The notes below the pieces were generated by a model that had not been told where the DNA came from, searched no databases, and saw only the letters and a program-made list of their open reading frames with translations. Positions 22,756 through 35,142 of a DNA stretch of 64,000 nucleotides are shown piece by piece; positions within the stretch are counted from its first letter, which is position 1, and each line of letters opens with the position of its first letter. Both the position numbers and the translations under genes were made by a program. The DNA is from Camillea tinctor (taxonomy: Eukaryota; Ascomycota; Sordariomycetes; Xylariales; Xylariaceae), in NCBI GenBank assembly GCA_022578605.1, contig MU394070.1, forward strand, positions 124,001-188,000, read 5' to 3'.

Positions 22756-24898
22756 ATGGGTATCACTACTACGATCCGGTGGCTTGCTGCCACTACGACC
22801 ACGCTCCTCGCCAGCAGCGTCGCCGCGCAGTCCATCGCTCAGATCAACGGCAACCGGTTCATCTCGCCGTACGCCGGCCAAGCCGTATCCAACGTGACCG
22901 GCGTCGTGACGGCCAAAGGCCCCAGCGGGATATGGCTGCGCTCGACGACACCAGGCACCGACGCGCGGGTCTCGGACGGTCTGTACGTGTACGGCAGTGC
23001 GCTAGCAAAGAACGCCAGCATCGCGGTGGGCGATGTACTCGTGGTCGACGGCACGGTCTCCGAGTACCGCTCGAACTCGGCGTACCTGCCGCTGACGGAG
23101 CTTACATCGCCGACGGTGCGGGCGGTGCTAGGCACACTAGACAACGTTGCGCCGCTGGTCATCGGTAAGGACACCCTATGCCCCCCCACGCAGCAGTACA
23201 CGCAGCTCGACCAAGGGAGCGTGTTCGCCGTGCCGAATAACGAGAGCCTGGTCTCGGTCGTGAACCCCGAGCTACAGCCGGACAAGTACGGCCTCGACTT
23301 CTGGGAGAGCCTGGTGGGCCAGCTGGTGACGATCGAGAGCCCCCGGGCTGTCGCGCGGCCGAATCAGTACGGAGATACCTGGGTTGTGGGGAACTGGGCT
23401 ACGACCGGTGATAATGAACGGACGGGTCTTACGAATTCACTTGGAGGTATGAAGGCTCTTTGAGGAGAATAAGGGGTGATATACGACAAAAAAAATTTTC
23501 TAACTTCTTCCAGATGGAAACCCGGAGGCCATCATCATAAGCAATCCCCTGGACGGTTCCGACAACCCAACCGATGGCAAGCTCGGAGACAAACTAGAGG
23601 TACGAGGCCTTTACATAACATAATCCACAGCAGATTCTATAAAAGTTCTCACCCAACTAAGATGGCTTTCTTTGCTAACCATCCCGCCGCAACAACATAC
23701 AGGATATCACCGGCATCGTCACCCAAGTGTACGGCTTCTACAGCATCCTGCCCCTGACCAACATCACCGTGGTCTCGACCCTGAGCCCGGCGGCGGCCGG
23801 CCCCACGACTCTGACCAGCAGCGGCACGTGCGCGGGGCTCACGGTCGGCAGCTACAACGTCGAGAACACGTACGCGGGGGACACGGCGCACATCGCAGCC
23901 CTAGCGCGGCACATCGCCGAGTTCATGCAAGCACCGGACCTGCTCTTCGTGCAGGAGATCCAGGACGACAACGGCGAGACCAACGACGGCACCGTGGACT
24001 CCGGCGCGACGCTGGCGGCGCTCGCGGACGCCGTGCAGGCCCTGCGGCCCGACGTCGGCTACAACTACACGTACGTGAGCCCGGTGAACAACGCCGACGG
24101 CGGGGCGCCGGGGGGCAACATCCGGGTCGCGTACCTGTACCGGCCCGAGGTGCTGCGGCTGCAGGAGGGCGTGGCGGGCAACGCGACGCAGGCGAATGAG
24201 GTGCTGCCCGGGCCCGCGCTGAAGTACAACCCCGGCCTCATCGACCCCCTGAACGAGGCGTGGGCGAATAGCCGCAAGCCGCTCGTGGCCGCGTGGGAGA
24301 CGGTCGACGGCAGCAACGCAACCCTGTTCACGGTGAACGTGCACTGGGGGTCGAAGGGCGGCAGCTCGTCTCTGCATGGTGACGCGCGGCCGCCGGTTAA
24401 TAAGGGCGTGGAGAAGAGATCCGCGCAGGCGGAGGTGACGGCGGTATGTACCTATCTAGCTTCATTTTGGTTACCTCCTCTTCCCCCCTCCCCCTTACTA
24501 CTTCCCGAACACTCTCCCTCCTTTCGAACTCACCCCCTTGAACTAACCCCCCATCGCCTTGCTCTCAGTCCTTCATATCCTCGCTCCTATCCGCCGACCC
24601 GTCCGCGCACATCCTCACCGCGGGCGACTTCAACGAGTTCGCGTTCGCGGAGCCGGTGGCGCGGTTCGCCTCGCTGTCGGGGCTGACGGACCTCGACGAG
24701 GCAGCCGGGACCCCCGCCGCCGAGCGGTATACGTACCTGTACGATATGAACTCGCAGGAGCTGGACCACGTGTTCGCCAGCCCCGCGACGGCGGCCAAGG
24801 TGCAAGGCTTCGAGCATATTCACGTCAATACGTGGCTTTCGTACGATGACCAGACGAGCGATCACGATCCGAGTGTGGGGAGGTTTGATATCTGCTAG
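22756..24898 (+). CDS. Secreted endonuclease/exonuclease/phosphatase-fold nuclease (ExeM/NucH-like)
   Basis: Four exons: 22756-23446, 23514-23599, 23703-24443 and 24569-24898 (615 aa). All introns have GT...AG ends and preserve frame. The N-terminus is a signal peptide (RWLAATTTTLLASSVAA). An OB-like N-terminal domain follows (VTGVVTAKGPSGIWLRS, then VGDVLVVDGTVSEYR), as in bacterial extracellular nucleases of the ExeM/NucH type. The second half has the EEP catalytic motifs in order: GSYNVEN (Asn), FVQEIQDDNG (Glu), FTVNVHWGSKGG (His), TAGDFNEF (Asp/Asn), ELDHVFAS (Asp) and SDHDPSVGRF (Asp-His), so the active site looks intact. Expected role: metal-dependent degradation of extracellular DNA/RNA for phosphate or nutrient use. 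A phosphoesterase on another substrate is possible. Several NxS/T glycosylation sites fit secretion. Confidence 0.9.
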
Positions 24899-27800
24899 GC
24901 GTGGGGAATAGGGGTAGGGGCGTTGGGTAGCTAATGGGGGGTGGATACCTATCTAGGGAGGATGTAAAATACAGTAATGGTTTATGTAGCATCATCTTCT
25001 TTACCTTAGGTAGTAGCGTTTTACGAGCAAATTGTCCCTGACCCCGCCGTAATGTGAAGTCTGAATCCTAAGGTCCTTGTCTTTTTGTTCGTTCTTCACC
25101 CATCCGTATTAGAGGTAGGTATTTGGGCTCACTTGTTAGAAGGTCAGATATCTAGCAGCGGAAGCATCCTTGGGAGGAAGTAGGGGGTTCATAAGCTTAG
25201 GGATTTCTCCTAGAAACTAACCTCCTCTGTTTGGCTGCTTCGTCTCTGACTAGCAAAGCTTCTCTATATTAACCTACTGGGTTACTTGTCTTTACTTCTT
25301 TATGATTCTACATTGAACACGACACAATGGCCGAAACTGCATGGCCAACCAAGGACAAGAACAACCCCCTTTTTTCGTTTTCGATGTTTTCTCACCATCA
25401 ATACACACCTACTCCCTATACATACCTAGAACTCTCTATCCAACATCTTCTGAGTTACCAACACTCCAGAGTGTATCTTTACACCACCCCTGACCGAGAT
25501 TCACCATCCCTTTTCCCCTTCCCTCCGGAGCTATACTTCCCCATTCTCAGCCTCAGTTCCAACTATAGCACTATATCTACATGCCTTAGTCATAATCCCT
25601 ATTTTCTTTCTCCTCGTTTTATAGCGTATATAAAATAAAACCCAGCTTCTCAGCTCATCTCAGCCGCACAAGTATGCAGGCAAAAAGAAAAGCTTACCTC
25701 ACCTTGTCCTTATCCTTACCCCAGATAATCATTTCTTCAATGCGAAAGCCAGCATGGCAACCCAATTTTCTTTCCCCTTCTATGGTTCAAAAGAAAAGAA
25801 AAGAGAAAAGAAGAGAAGAAAATAGAAATCTTAAGTAATCCCGAAACCCACCATGCATGCCGTCATGTCATCGGCTTTCACCTTTGACCGCTTTCCCATG
25901 CTTTGCCGGTCTGCTTACACACGCGTTTCTGGGGTGGTAGGCAGGCAATATATATGTTGCATGTGAGCACGTAGGACGAGGGCTTATATAATAAGGGCAG
26001 ACAAAATTGGTCTGCATTTAGGGGGACACATACATGCCTAGTTAGTCATACTGGCGGAATAAAGTACTTACGCGCCTTGCTTACTTCAATATGTATGCTG
26101 GTCATGCACATGTGTAGTACCTAGGTGAAGAGAAAAGGGGGCGTCTGTGGAGCTGACTAAGATGACTAGAAGGCGAAATCTCAGATCCTCCCGCTCCCTC
26201 CGTTCTCCCCGTGTTTGTTCAGGGAGAAGGTGGCTCAAGTTATGTGCCTGATCTGCAGGGAGTTTGTTTCGTTGGAAAGGGGTGTTTGGGCCAAGTATGT
26301 CATAGTCTATCTATGTAGGTAGGTAAGGTATTTTCCACCAGGCTTTCCGGGGTTTACATAATCTCTCGCCGTCTCCCCCCTTTTCTTTTTTCCTCTTATT
26401 CGTTTTTCCTTAAGTATAGGCTTACTCACCTACTTATCAATCTTCGAGTAGGTATGTATCTTGTTACTCTATAGCCTATTACCAACTCTACTTAGGTGAA
26501 CCAGCTTACCCACGTGAACATTGAAACCGCCACGAGAGGAAGGGGGAGGAGAGAGTGTGACTTGACTGACAGGGTCAGGGTAGAAAGGAATGGCGGGGAT
26601 AGGAAGACGCCGAAAGATAACTTTCTTGGTCACCGAGCTAGCGTCTTGTCATGTAGGTAGGTAGGTAAGTAGGTAGGCAAGTTATGTAGACCGACCTCGC
26701 TGCTTATTCACTCACCTGCCGCCGCCGCATATTATATAATACGTATATGTATGTGCGCATGTCCTGACGGTACTCTATATGCATGCAACGCAAAATGCAC
26801 GTTGGCATGGGCAAGTGGGTATAATCGAGTCTTGGTATGTCCGTCCGTACTGTACGTACCTACCACGCACCTACTTTTGTATGACCTATACATCCTAGGT
26901 ATGAATGCGACTCTGCAACCTTCCCAAACCGGGACCGTCCCCTCGGATCTGCGGCCTCTGATTGACTGGCCTTCGCCCAATAGATCGATATACGTCAATA
27001 TTTTAGTTCCCCCCCCCTTTTTTTTGTTTTCGGTTTCTCCCACATGTATTTACCAGGGGTGGAAGAGGGTAAGGGGGGATATGACACGTGAAGGAGGGTT
27101 AGAAGAATATGTGGGAGGGAACCGATGACATGCATACAATACACACACGTAGTAGTATAGGGTATATATGCTGTGGTACCCTGTCTATAGTTAACCTAAT
27201 CTACAGCTTGCTATGACATGTTTCTATACATGGGGACCCGAATATTATATGATGCTCGTTCTTCCCCGGGGAGATAGAGGGACCTGTGATCTACATTGAC
27301 TAATCATCATACCTACCTACATATCATATTATAAACCAGAAGAAGAAAAGAAAGACCTCTTCCCCCCCCATTTCCTTTCTTTTTGTCTCTCCAATACTCT
27401 AGGTAGGTATGTGCGTACATACGTATGTGTATGTAATATGCATGGTACCCAAGTGAGTAAACGCTAGAATATGTATGTAATCCTTCCTCCCCTCCCTCTT
27501 CTCTCCCACCCTAGTAGGCTGTCGTTGTATATTATCTAACCAAGGTTACATTATTCACTGATACCCTATTTCATAGTGGATGCATGTGAAGCGTGAAAGG
27601 GAAAAGAAAAAGAAAAGAGAAAAACGATATACTCCAGATTTCCCTCTCAACCCCTGTCTTTATTCTTTTTATTTTGTTTTCCTTTCTTTTTTTCTAGGCT
27701 TTTATAGGCCCGTTTCGATGGCTTGTGGTGGTATCGGGACGCCACGGCCCTGCATGGAGCTGACAGCACCTGACTTTTTTCTCCTTTTTCTTTTACTTTA

Positions 27801-30396
27801 CCCTCTCTCTCTCTCACCTTTTTTTTCTATCCAATGCTTCTTGCCTACCTACATATTCTCTCACGCCAAGGTAAAAAAAATCAATAACCAATCAACCAAC
27901 ACCAACACCACTTCTCCGAATTCTGGGTCAGCCTGGTAGCCAAATGCACAGACCGTTGGCGGCTAACATATGATGTGATATGATATGGCATGTGTGTGTA
28001 TGATGATGTATCGCCTGATGGGGTGAGATGAGATGCGATCTGATGGAGAACCCCCCCAAAAAAATATTACACGCCGGGTTGGTTGTTTGGATAACGTACG
28101 AAGAGGAAAAAAGACTTTTTTTTTTTTTTTTTTTTTCCTTTTGCCCCTCACCTCCTTTTGAGCCAGCAGACAGAAACTTGCAGTAGGTGGAAAAAAAGGG
28201 GGCCGTCTATATTGTACGCACCACGTGCATATGTCATGTATACACGCCTTACTCGACAACACTATACTTTCCTACCGGCGCATCTGCTACATACATACGT
28301 AGATACGTACTACTTACACATCATCACAAAAAAAAATAATCATTAGTATGTATGTAGTGTACGAAACATGCGCCTTATAGAACCTAACATGTTACGTGTC
28401 TCTGTGCCCATGCCTAACTGACTCACCGGTAGGTAGACCGAGCTGCCGAGGAGGCTTCTGGCATCCGTTTTGACGTGTGGTGTTGTCATAGTGGGTGACT
28501 TTTTCTGCCCTCACGATTCCATTCTCCATTCCTATGCCCTGGTTTCATTAGAGGATATTTTGTTTTTCTTTACCTGCGCCCCCCCTCCAGACTAGGCACA
28601 TATCGATCTGCTCCCTACGGTTATACACGTGTTGCATGATATGTCAGTCTGCCCCTTTCCCCCCGTCTCGTCCCATCTAGAACTTTCGCAATCCTTAATC
28701 CCAAGCCAAAGAAAAAAGTCAAAAAAGGCAGGGTGAACTTTAAAACCACAAAAAAGTCTGTGCTTGATTGGTAACCGATCTCCCCTCTGGTTAGTCACTA
28801 TGTACGTAGTAGGTAGTCGTCCTGGGCTAGAACTGGAACTAGAACCAGAAACTAGGGACGGGCGACGACGGACCCGGTAGCTAAATAGTCGCCTAAAAAA
28901 GAAATGTGGATGGATGGGGTATAGTAGTCCAAAAAAAAAAGTCAGTCGATGGCGTTTAAGCCTCATTCATATGCTCCCCCCTTCAGCTGAGACAAATCAA
29001 TCGGGATTTTTGTTTCAGCTCTTCGATCTTGGGGGCCAAACCAACCGGACTGGTTCCGGGTAACTTGTTTGTTTGTATAGTAGGTATGTTATGTCCCAGG
29101 TACATGGGCTGAATCTTGTCTCAAGCGGTTGTATCCTTTTTTTTCTATCATATCGAGTGAAGAAAGTTTGCAGATCTGTAGGATATATCGGTATTAGTAC
29201 TATGATGAGTCGTGTGCTACTGGTGTTGTTTGTTAGTGCTGACTGACAGATGGAATACGGATGGAATGAAAAAGAGGCGAAAAACGGGAACGGAAGGAAT
29301 TCGGCTGGCGGTTTTCGTTTGACAAATCCATTTCCATTCCATAATGTGAGGCTAAAAAACTCTATGTGAAATCCTGATCAGGAGGAAGAGGAGGCGATTC
29401 ACTTTCTACTTAGTATGCACGTAATCACTAAAGCACGATCCAGCAAATCTGGTAGGAATACGTTGATAAGAATAGAAGCACCTTCATTATGACTCTATTG
29501 GATGATAGCTCTACGAACCACTCTCCGAGGGCTTTCGTCTGATCTGTCTTGCTGGTGGGACATCTCTCTCTCTTCCTTTCTCTAGCCTTCTCCAGAAAAG
29601 GGAAAAACAAATAAAGTGGAGTTACACTATTAAACACTCCTTTTGCCAAATGCTGGTGCGCTGCAAACAGCACATGCATCGGATTTCTTCTAATTTTTTG
29701 AAAGTTTTTGTGGTTGCCCGTCTTCCGTAGGACCATTAAGAGGTATAGCTGAGAGCGGGTGGTAAAAAGGAGGTATTGATGATGATGATGACGATGATGC
29801 GACAAAACAAACATGGATTCCCAAAAAGACTAGTTGCCTAGCTCCACCATTTAACGCCAGTGATTATGAATTTCTTGGGTATTGTCGAAATGCGAAGCCC
29901 TCATAGTATTCGAGGGAGTTTTTTTTAAAAAAAGGAAAAAGAAAAGGAAAGAAGACAAACGAGAAGAAGCCCCCCCCCCTAATGTCTAAAACAAATGGAC
30001 CAAAGTTGCCTTTCTGTTCTGTTCTGTTGACTTGCCCCAACCCCCCGAAAATTGATGAGAAAAAAAAAGAAAAAAGCTTTAATTGAAGACCGTTACTCCT
30101 AGAAACACCATAGCGATGCGGATCTGATCAAAATATTAAGGAAAAAATAGGATATGATGTGGTGCGGTATGATGGCCGAATAATGCACGATTAAACTTGG
30201 TAATTGTTGCAACCAAGCCAGGGGTGGGTTATTTCTGGAGACGAAACACAGACTGTGGGAGTTACCAGTGCTGTTGGGATCATCCCAAGAAGTTTCTTGC
30301 TTAGATGTAGTCAAAGCGGCGTAGAATTTGGGAGTATTATTTTGGCATAGCCGTGCGTGTACGTGCGAATATCCGTGATCGTGCGAGGTGAGGTGT
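24899..30396. other. Gene-poor spacer of 5.5 kb between convergent genes
   Basis: The flanking genes both end here, so this is not an ordinary shared promoter. I found no supported coding gene or structural RNA. It is dense in low-complexity tracts: poly-pyrimidine and poly-purine runs (25790-25830, 27590-27880, 28110-28140, 29920-29980), GTAGGTAGGTA tandems (26310-26335, 26653-26683, 27400-27415), and TACGTATG-type alternating repeats (26740-26760, 27415-27440). The longest open frames (25327-25638, 29428-29814) look random. A non-coding transcript or an unrecognised spliced small gene cannot be excluded. Confidence 0.45.
26653..26683 (+). repeat. GTAG tandem repeat
   Basis: A tetranucleotide array (GTAG units with slight variation) in the spacer. 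Similar short arrays recur through the intergenic DNA of this window. Confidence 0.7.
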
Positions 30397-32421
30397 TTAG
30401 ATGACCGTGGGCATATCGGACGTCATTACCATGTCGGTATCGAAGTCGTCCGCATACACAATCTGAGCCCACACGCGCCAATGCAGCAGGCCCAGGTGTG
30501 CTAAGCGAGTAGCCATATCCTCGATACCGCCTTCTTCCCGCGCCTCTCGGTCTGCATTCCCAGACTCGCGGACTCGGACATTCTCTCGTGGACCGTCCCA
30601 AGTACGGCCAGGGCCGTGCAGGCGACCGCCCGTAGCGACAGAGAACAGGCCCACACCTGTCAAGCCCTTGAACTCCTTCACACGCAGCTGCAATTCTGCA
30701 AGCAAGCGGTGATGGAAGTACTGCTCCACCTCGAGGAAAAGCGGTGAAGTGCGTTCATTCAAGTGGCGGTCAAGCTCCTCCTCGAACTTGAGAAGCACCT
30801 CGGTTGGGGCGTTCGTGAAGCGGAAAATTTGCAGGGCAATCGAGTCTTTCATGGCCTTCCATCTTGAAGGGTTCCGCGAGCCAGTACTTGAGGTTTGCAG
30901 TAGTGAGATGAGAGAGTTGTAGAGGTTGCGAGAATTGACCTTCTGATCCTCGGCACTGCGGACGGTCGCCAGGGTAGTGAAAATCAGGGAAGAGCGGGGT
31001 GAAGACTGCGCCGAGCCGGCAGAACTGAAGACCATACTCGAAGGTCGCGAGGTTGATGTGCTGGGGTAGAGATCGCTTGGCTCGTCTTCCGTTCTCGAAC
31101 TACGCAAGCCCGAGGGCTCTGAGAATGGCGTGCCTAGAAGAGACGTGGGGGCGACATCCATAGCGGAAGTAGCATCGTAATGTCTGTACTCCCTTTCCAG
31201 GGTCTCGTACAGTCGCATGCAGATCTCCAAATTGACCGCGTCCCACATATCAGTCCGAAGCTTCAGCACCCGCTCCTCGTCGAAGAGGAACGTATTCGGG
31301 AGGCTTTCGTGACTGCATGATGGTAGCACCAATCTGGCTAGGGCCTCGAAGAAAGGGGCCATTTCGCCGAAGGCTTGACTGGAGGCAGCCTCTTGCGAAA
31401 ACTCGCGGCTCACCCTCGAGTACCAATCGTGAGCTGGGAGCGGATCCAGTTTGCGGTCCCGAATCTTTTTCGAGAAGAAACGCTGCTCGAAATGTACTGT
31501 GTCTTCGATTAGGATTGGCCGGAGGCATCTAATCTGGTGGTTGGCAACATCGAGCTTCATAGCCTCCAGAACACTCAGGAGACTGCGCATTCCCTGCACC
31601 AACTCCTCCATATCGTTGGTTCTGTTGCCATTGGTCAGCTGGTTGTACATCTCATCCACCCACTCGTCTCTCATAGGTGCACAGTGAGACTTGAGGACTC
31701 CCGACAACCAGGAAGCTAGCTTCTCCAGGTCCGCAATCCCTTTGCTGAATTGCTGCATGATCAAATCGACGTTAAGCCCCTCGTCCAGATACAGCCGGTC
31801 TTTCGTCGGAACCAGCGTCTGAATGATTTCCTTAACTGATTTCAGAAGTAAGGGCAAACACCATTCCTCGCCGTTGCCGAATCTTCTCATGAACTCATCT
31901 CGGTTGACTACAAACTGCTGCAGCTGTTCACCAAGGGTGGCCCAGAACTGGTTGGCCCGCTCTTGCTTCTTCTTTCCCTTTTCGCCGTCGAGGTTGGGTC
32001 TGAAATGTAGCTCAGGGTCGAAATTTATATCGTGGCGCAATTTGGGGTTGTGAATAATCTTAGTCACGTCCAGTTCGCTCAAAGTGGCCTTCGTGACCGG
32101 CGGCTCCAGAGGGCGAGTTCGCTGCTTCTGCGTGGCGTCTGATCGGTTTCGGGCTTCGGCATTGGAACTCGTAGAAGGGTTTCGCGAGAGTGCGGTATGC
32201 GACTCTGTGCGCGCAGCGTTTCCTGCACTCATGGGACCCAATTGCCGAGGGCCAGCTTGGTCGTGCTTCTGCTGCTCGGTCTCAACCTTAGAAGGTTCTG
32301 TCTGCGTAGTGTCTTGCTGCATCTGATCCTCGTGAGTATTGGGGTGTGGTTCGGATAAGCGCCGGGTGGTGTTGCTTTCGATCCCCCGGCTCTCGATCCC
32401 ACCTGCTCCTTGATCGCCCAT
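30397..32421 (-). CDS. sok1: TCP11-family protein (Sok1-like, PKA-pathway suppressor)
   Basis: A single uninterrupted frame of 674 aa. The N-terminal ~120 residues are disordered and Gln/Thr/Ser-rich. From about residue 135 the TCP11 domain begins (ELHFRPNLDGEKGKKKQERA, then ANQFWATLGEQLQQFV). Characteristic helical stretches follow (FGNGEEWCLPLLLKSVKEII, then LIMQQFSKGIADLEKLASWL, and NHQIRCLRPILIEDTVHFEQ). A Ser-rich insertion lies around residues 440-480, and the domain resumes to near the C-terminus (EVEQYFHHRLLAELQLRVKE). In budding yeast Sok1 is a high-copy suppressor of loss of protein kinase A (family knowledge); the biochemical activity is unknown. The start at 32421 is the first ATG of the frame. 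The nearest genes are far away, with 5.5 kb downstream and 9.3 kb upstream. Confidence 0.9.
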   Translation of the reverse strand: MGDQGAGGIESRGIESNTTRRLSEPHPNTHEDQMQQDTTQTEPSKVETEQQKHDQAGPRQLGPMSAGNAARTESHTALSRNPSTSSNAEARNRSDATQKQRTRPLEPPVTKATLSELDVTKIIHNPKLRHDINFDPELHFRPNLDGEKGKKKQERANQFWATLGEQLQQFVVNRDEFMRRFGNGEEWCLPLLLKSVKEIIQTLVPTKDRLYLDEGLNVDLIMQQFSKGIADLEKLASWLSGVLKSHCAPMRDEWVDEMYNQLTNGNRTNDMEELVQGMRSLLSVLEAMKLDVANHQIRCLRPILIEDTVHFEQRFFSKKIRDRKLDPLPAHDWYSRVSREFSQEAASSQAFGEMAPFFEALARLVLPSCSHESLPNTFLFDEERVLKLRTDMWDAVNLEICMRLYETLEREYRHYDATSAMDVAPTSLLGTPFSEPSGLRSSRTEDEPSDLYPSTSTSRPSSMVFSSAGSAQSSPRSSLIFTTLATVRSAEDQKVNSRNLYNSLISLLQTSSTGSRNPSRWKAMKDSIALQIFRFTNAPTEVLLKFEEELDRHLNERTSPLFLEVEQYFHHRLLAELQLRVKEFKGLTGVGLFSVATGGRLHGPGRTWDGPRENVRVRESGNADREAREEGGIEDMATRLAHLGLLHWRVWAQIVYADDFDTDMVMTSDMPTVI

Positions 32422-34967
32422 TTTTTTCTTGTTAAACTCTCAGTAAACCCAATAAACCTGCTCGAACCCAACCCCGAATAGAGCAATGCCCAGGGTTTCG
32501 AGACTTGTTGTATATCGCCTCTAACTAGCGTATGGCGTGTGACGGACAACTGGCAGGGCAAGGTGAGTACCAGAATTATAGCTCCTAAGGGGGTTGGACC
32601 GTGTTAGTTTAGAGAACTGAATATGAAAGGAGAGAAATTGCAAACACGAGAACAACCAGGCGTTCCGATGCTGAAGTTAGACGGATGGTCTTGTGTGAAG
32701 CGGGTAAATGCAGCGGCACAAGACAGCCTTGGTGTATGATTCGAGAAAAAGGACTGGCAAGGTGGTTTGCGTCTGTAGGAAAGCGTGCAGGCTGGGTCTT
32801 ACAAGTGAGTTGTGAATTTTGGACAGGCAAGTCAAGCCTAGCTGGAGGGCGACCGGCAGCAACAGGTTTAGATTTAGAGGGAAGAATGGATGTTTGCAGA
32901 TATCCCGTAAAGGAAGGCTTAAGACAAGGAGCGTGCCTCTTGTTTTATTTTTATATCCTCTTTCTTTTTTACTTTTTTTTTTCTCTTTCCTTATAAAAAA
33001 GGAGTGTACGGAGTAGGGAAGGGTAGAACAGAAACAAAGGAAAGGAGAATATAAGAGTAAGTTAGAGCAGATACGAGGTGACCCAAGGTTGATAAAGTAA
33101 AGTAAAAAAATAAAAACTAAAAAAGAAGAAAAAAAAAAGATAAAAAAAAAATAAAAAAGGATGGAAATGAGAAGAGCAAGAAAGACGGAGTTCTCTCCCT
33201 GCAAAGAGAAAAGTAATCAATCAAAATCAAGCAAATTAGGTACTAGGTAGGAAGATAGTATCCACGGGAGAAGGGGTGGGCATGTTCCGGGGGAAATGAG
33301 AAAATATGAGGCATTGAGACTTCAATGCACTATTGCATCCACAATACATCCTTCCGTGGCTCACGGAGCATGTCGAGGTTGCAATGGCTGCTTAGGACAG
33401 GTATGGACAGGTATGGGACTGATCTCCTGAGAGCGCGCACAGCTGCATAGCTGGAACGCCGCTGGGTCCAAGTGGCACGACGGGGGGGAGACGAGGGAAC
33501 GAGTCAAGGACCCCGTTGCGTCCAGCGCCTCGTCCCGCAGTTGCTGAGAATAGCTTGTCGCTTTGTCAATATGTATATATGTACATGAGATATGTACATA
33601 TAATACATCGTGCTCCGTACATATACAACACTACCTAACTTGTAGTAGTCGTTAGCTAGGGAATTTCCTCCCCAGCGGTGGCGGCGCAACCTGCGGTAAG
33701 GGCTAGTTGATCGCCACATCATCGAAGGGAGGAAAACCCGATTAAAACGGACCGTTCGACGATACAAGTGGCTGGGTTTCTTTTTTATTTTATTGTATTC
33801 TTTTTATTTACTATTTTTTTTCTTTTTCTTCTCTTTTTTGTATTGTCCTTTTCCCCTTTTTCTTATTCTCCCCATTCTTTTTTGCCGGTATGCTGCCGAA
33901 AGAGGGTCAGTCACTTACACATATTGACTATAGTGTAAAGAGAGAGAAGAACAAAAAGAAAAAAAAGAACAAGAAGAAGCCTAAGGAACAAACAAGACCC
34001 CCCTAGTCTGGGAAACTTGGGGGAGATCAGTGATCAGCGCAAGACGCAGCAAAGTATGTAAAGTGACAATAGGGCCATTAACAACCAACCCATAGATAAT
34101 AATATCAATGCTGCTTGCTAGGTTTCTTAGGTAGGAAGTCAAGTTAGTCAGGTAGTGTGGTGGTATGTATGGCGAATGGCGTGTATAAGTGGTGCAGTAC
34201 GTGTTAAAGTAGTAGGTAGCGTGAATGCGAGCGTGCCCGTTGATAACGTCTGAATTGTATGTAACTGTACAATCTCTTCAACTACAGGCTCACACAAGGC
34301 CGTTCCCTGCACACTAACGCCCACTACACTAGTAGTCAGGTTTGGGGGGGATTCTTGGCTTGCAGAAGGTGGGATTTTCCTTCGAGAATTTCACTGTAGC
34401 AGCTAAATGCCGTCGTAGTCATCAAACAAATACTGCTTGCTGCGGTAGAAGGATGACGATGACGATGACGATACAAATTCGCTTCTCGGAAGGGTGGGAA
34501 AGAGAAGGAAGAGAAAAAAAAAGAAAGACCTGCAGCCGCTTGGCCACCCGCATTACTAGTAACATCAGATCGAAAGAGAAAAAAAAAAAAAGCTGACGAG
34601 TCAACAGACAACAACACAGGCGCACATCCTCCGATGGCGGTCTTTAATTAGTAAGTGTAGCAACAAGAGGCAGAGACATATCGTTGGGGTCTGCCTGTAC
34701 ATATGTACGATGTAATGTAGTGTAGGGTGTTAGTTAGCCTGCCATGTCGTGGACCTTTTCTCTGTTTAGACTTGCCCCAAGACAGAAACCCCAAGGAAGC
34801 AGTGGATTTGACATGGAAGAGGCGTAGAAGAACTACAGGCCAAAATAAAATAAAAATTAAAGTGAGCGAGGCGAGGAGGACATGGATTCCGAGGATCCAT
34901 CAACCACAAAAAAAACCGAGTCGGGAGAAAAGAGCAAGGAAGCAGAAGAAGAAAAAAAAGTCTGATA

Positions 34968-35142
34968 CAGTAAACCCTCCCCATAACGATACGTGCACGG
35001 GCCACATTTGCTCCACAAAAGCTTCAAAGCCGCGTACGTACAGGGGTTTTTCCCATATAAATCGCTACTTCACATAACGATATCTCTTCATAACGATACA
35101 TTTTTCTGAAAAGTGGAGTATCGTTATAGAGAGAGTTTACTG
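34968..35142. mobile_element. MITE-like element, 175 bp, pogo/Fot-like ends, TA target duplication
   Basis: The ends are inverted repeats: left CAGTAAACCCTCCCCATAAC and, read inward from the right, CAGTAAACTCTCTCTATAAC, both continuing with GATAC. That is 22 matches of 25, and the three differences are all C/T. The dinucleotide TA flanks both ends (34966-34967 and 35143-35144). Two further ATAACGATA copies occur inside (about 35076 and 35088), so the right half carries repeated sub-terminal motifs. CAGT-starting inverted repeats with TA duplication fit Tc1/mariner-pogo (Fot-type) elements. There is no room for a transposase, so it is non-autonomous. Confidence 0.82.

Noticed and set aside
25327..25638. 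103-codon frame with a good start context in the 5.5-kb spacer
   Set aside because: The translation is low-complexity (Ser/Tyr/Pro/Leu) from a pyrimidine-rich tract and has no recognisable feature.
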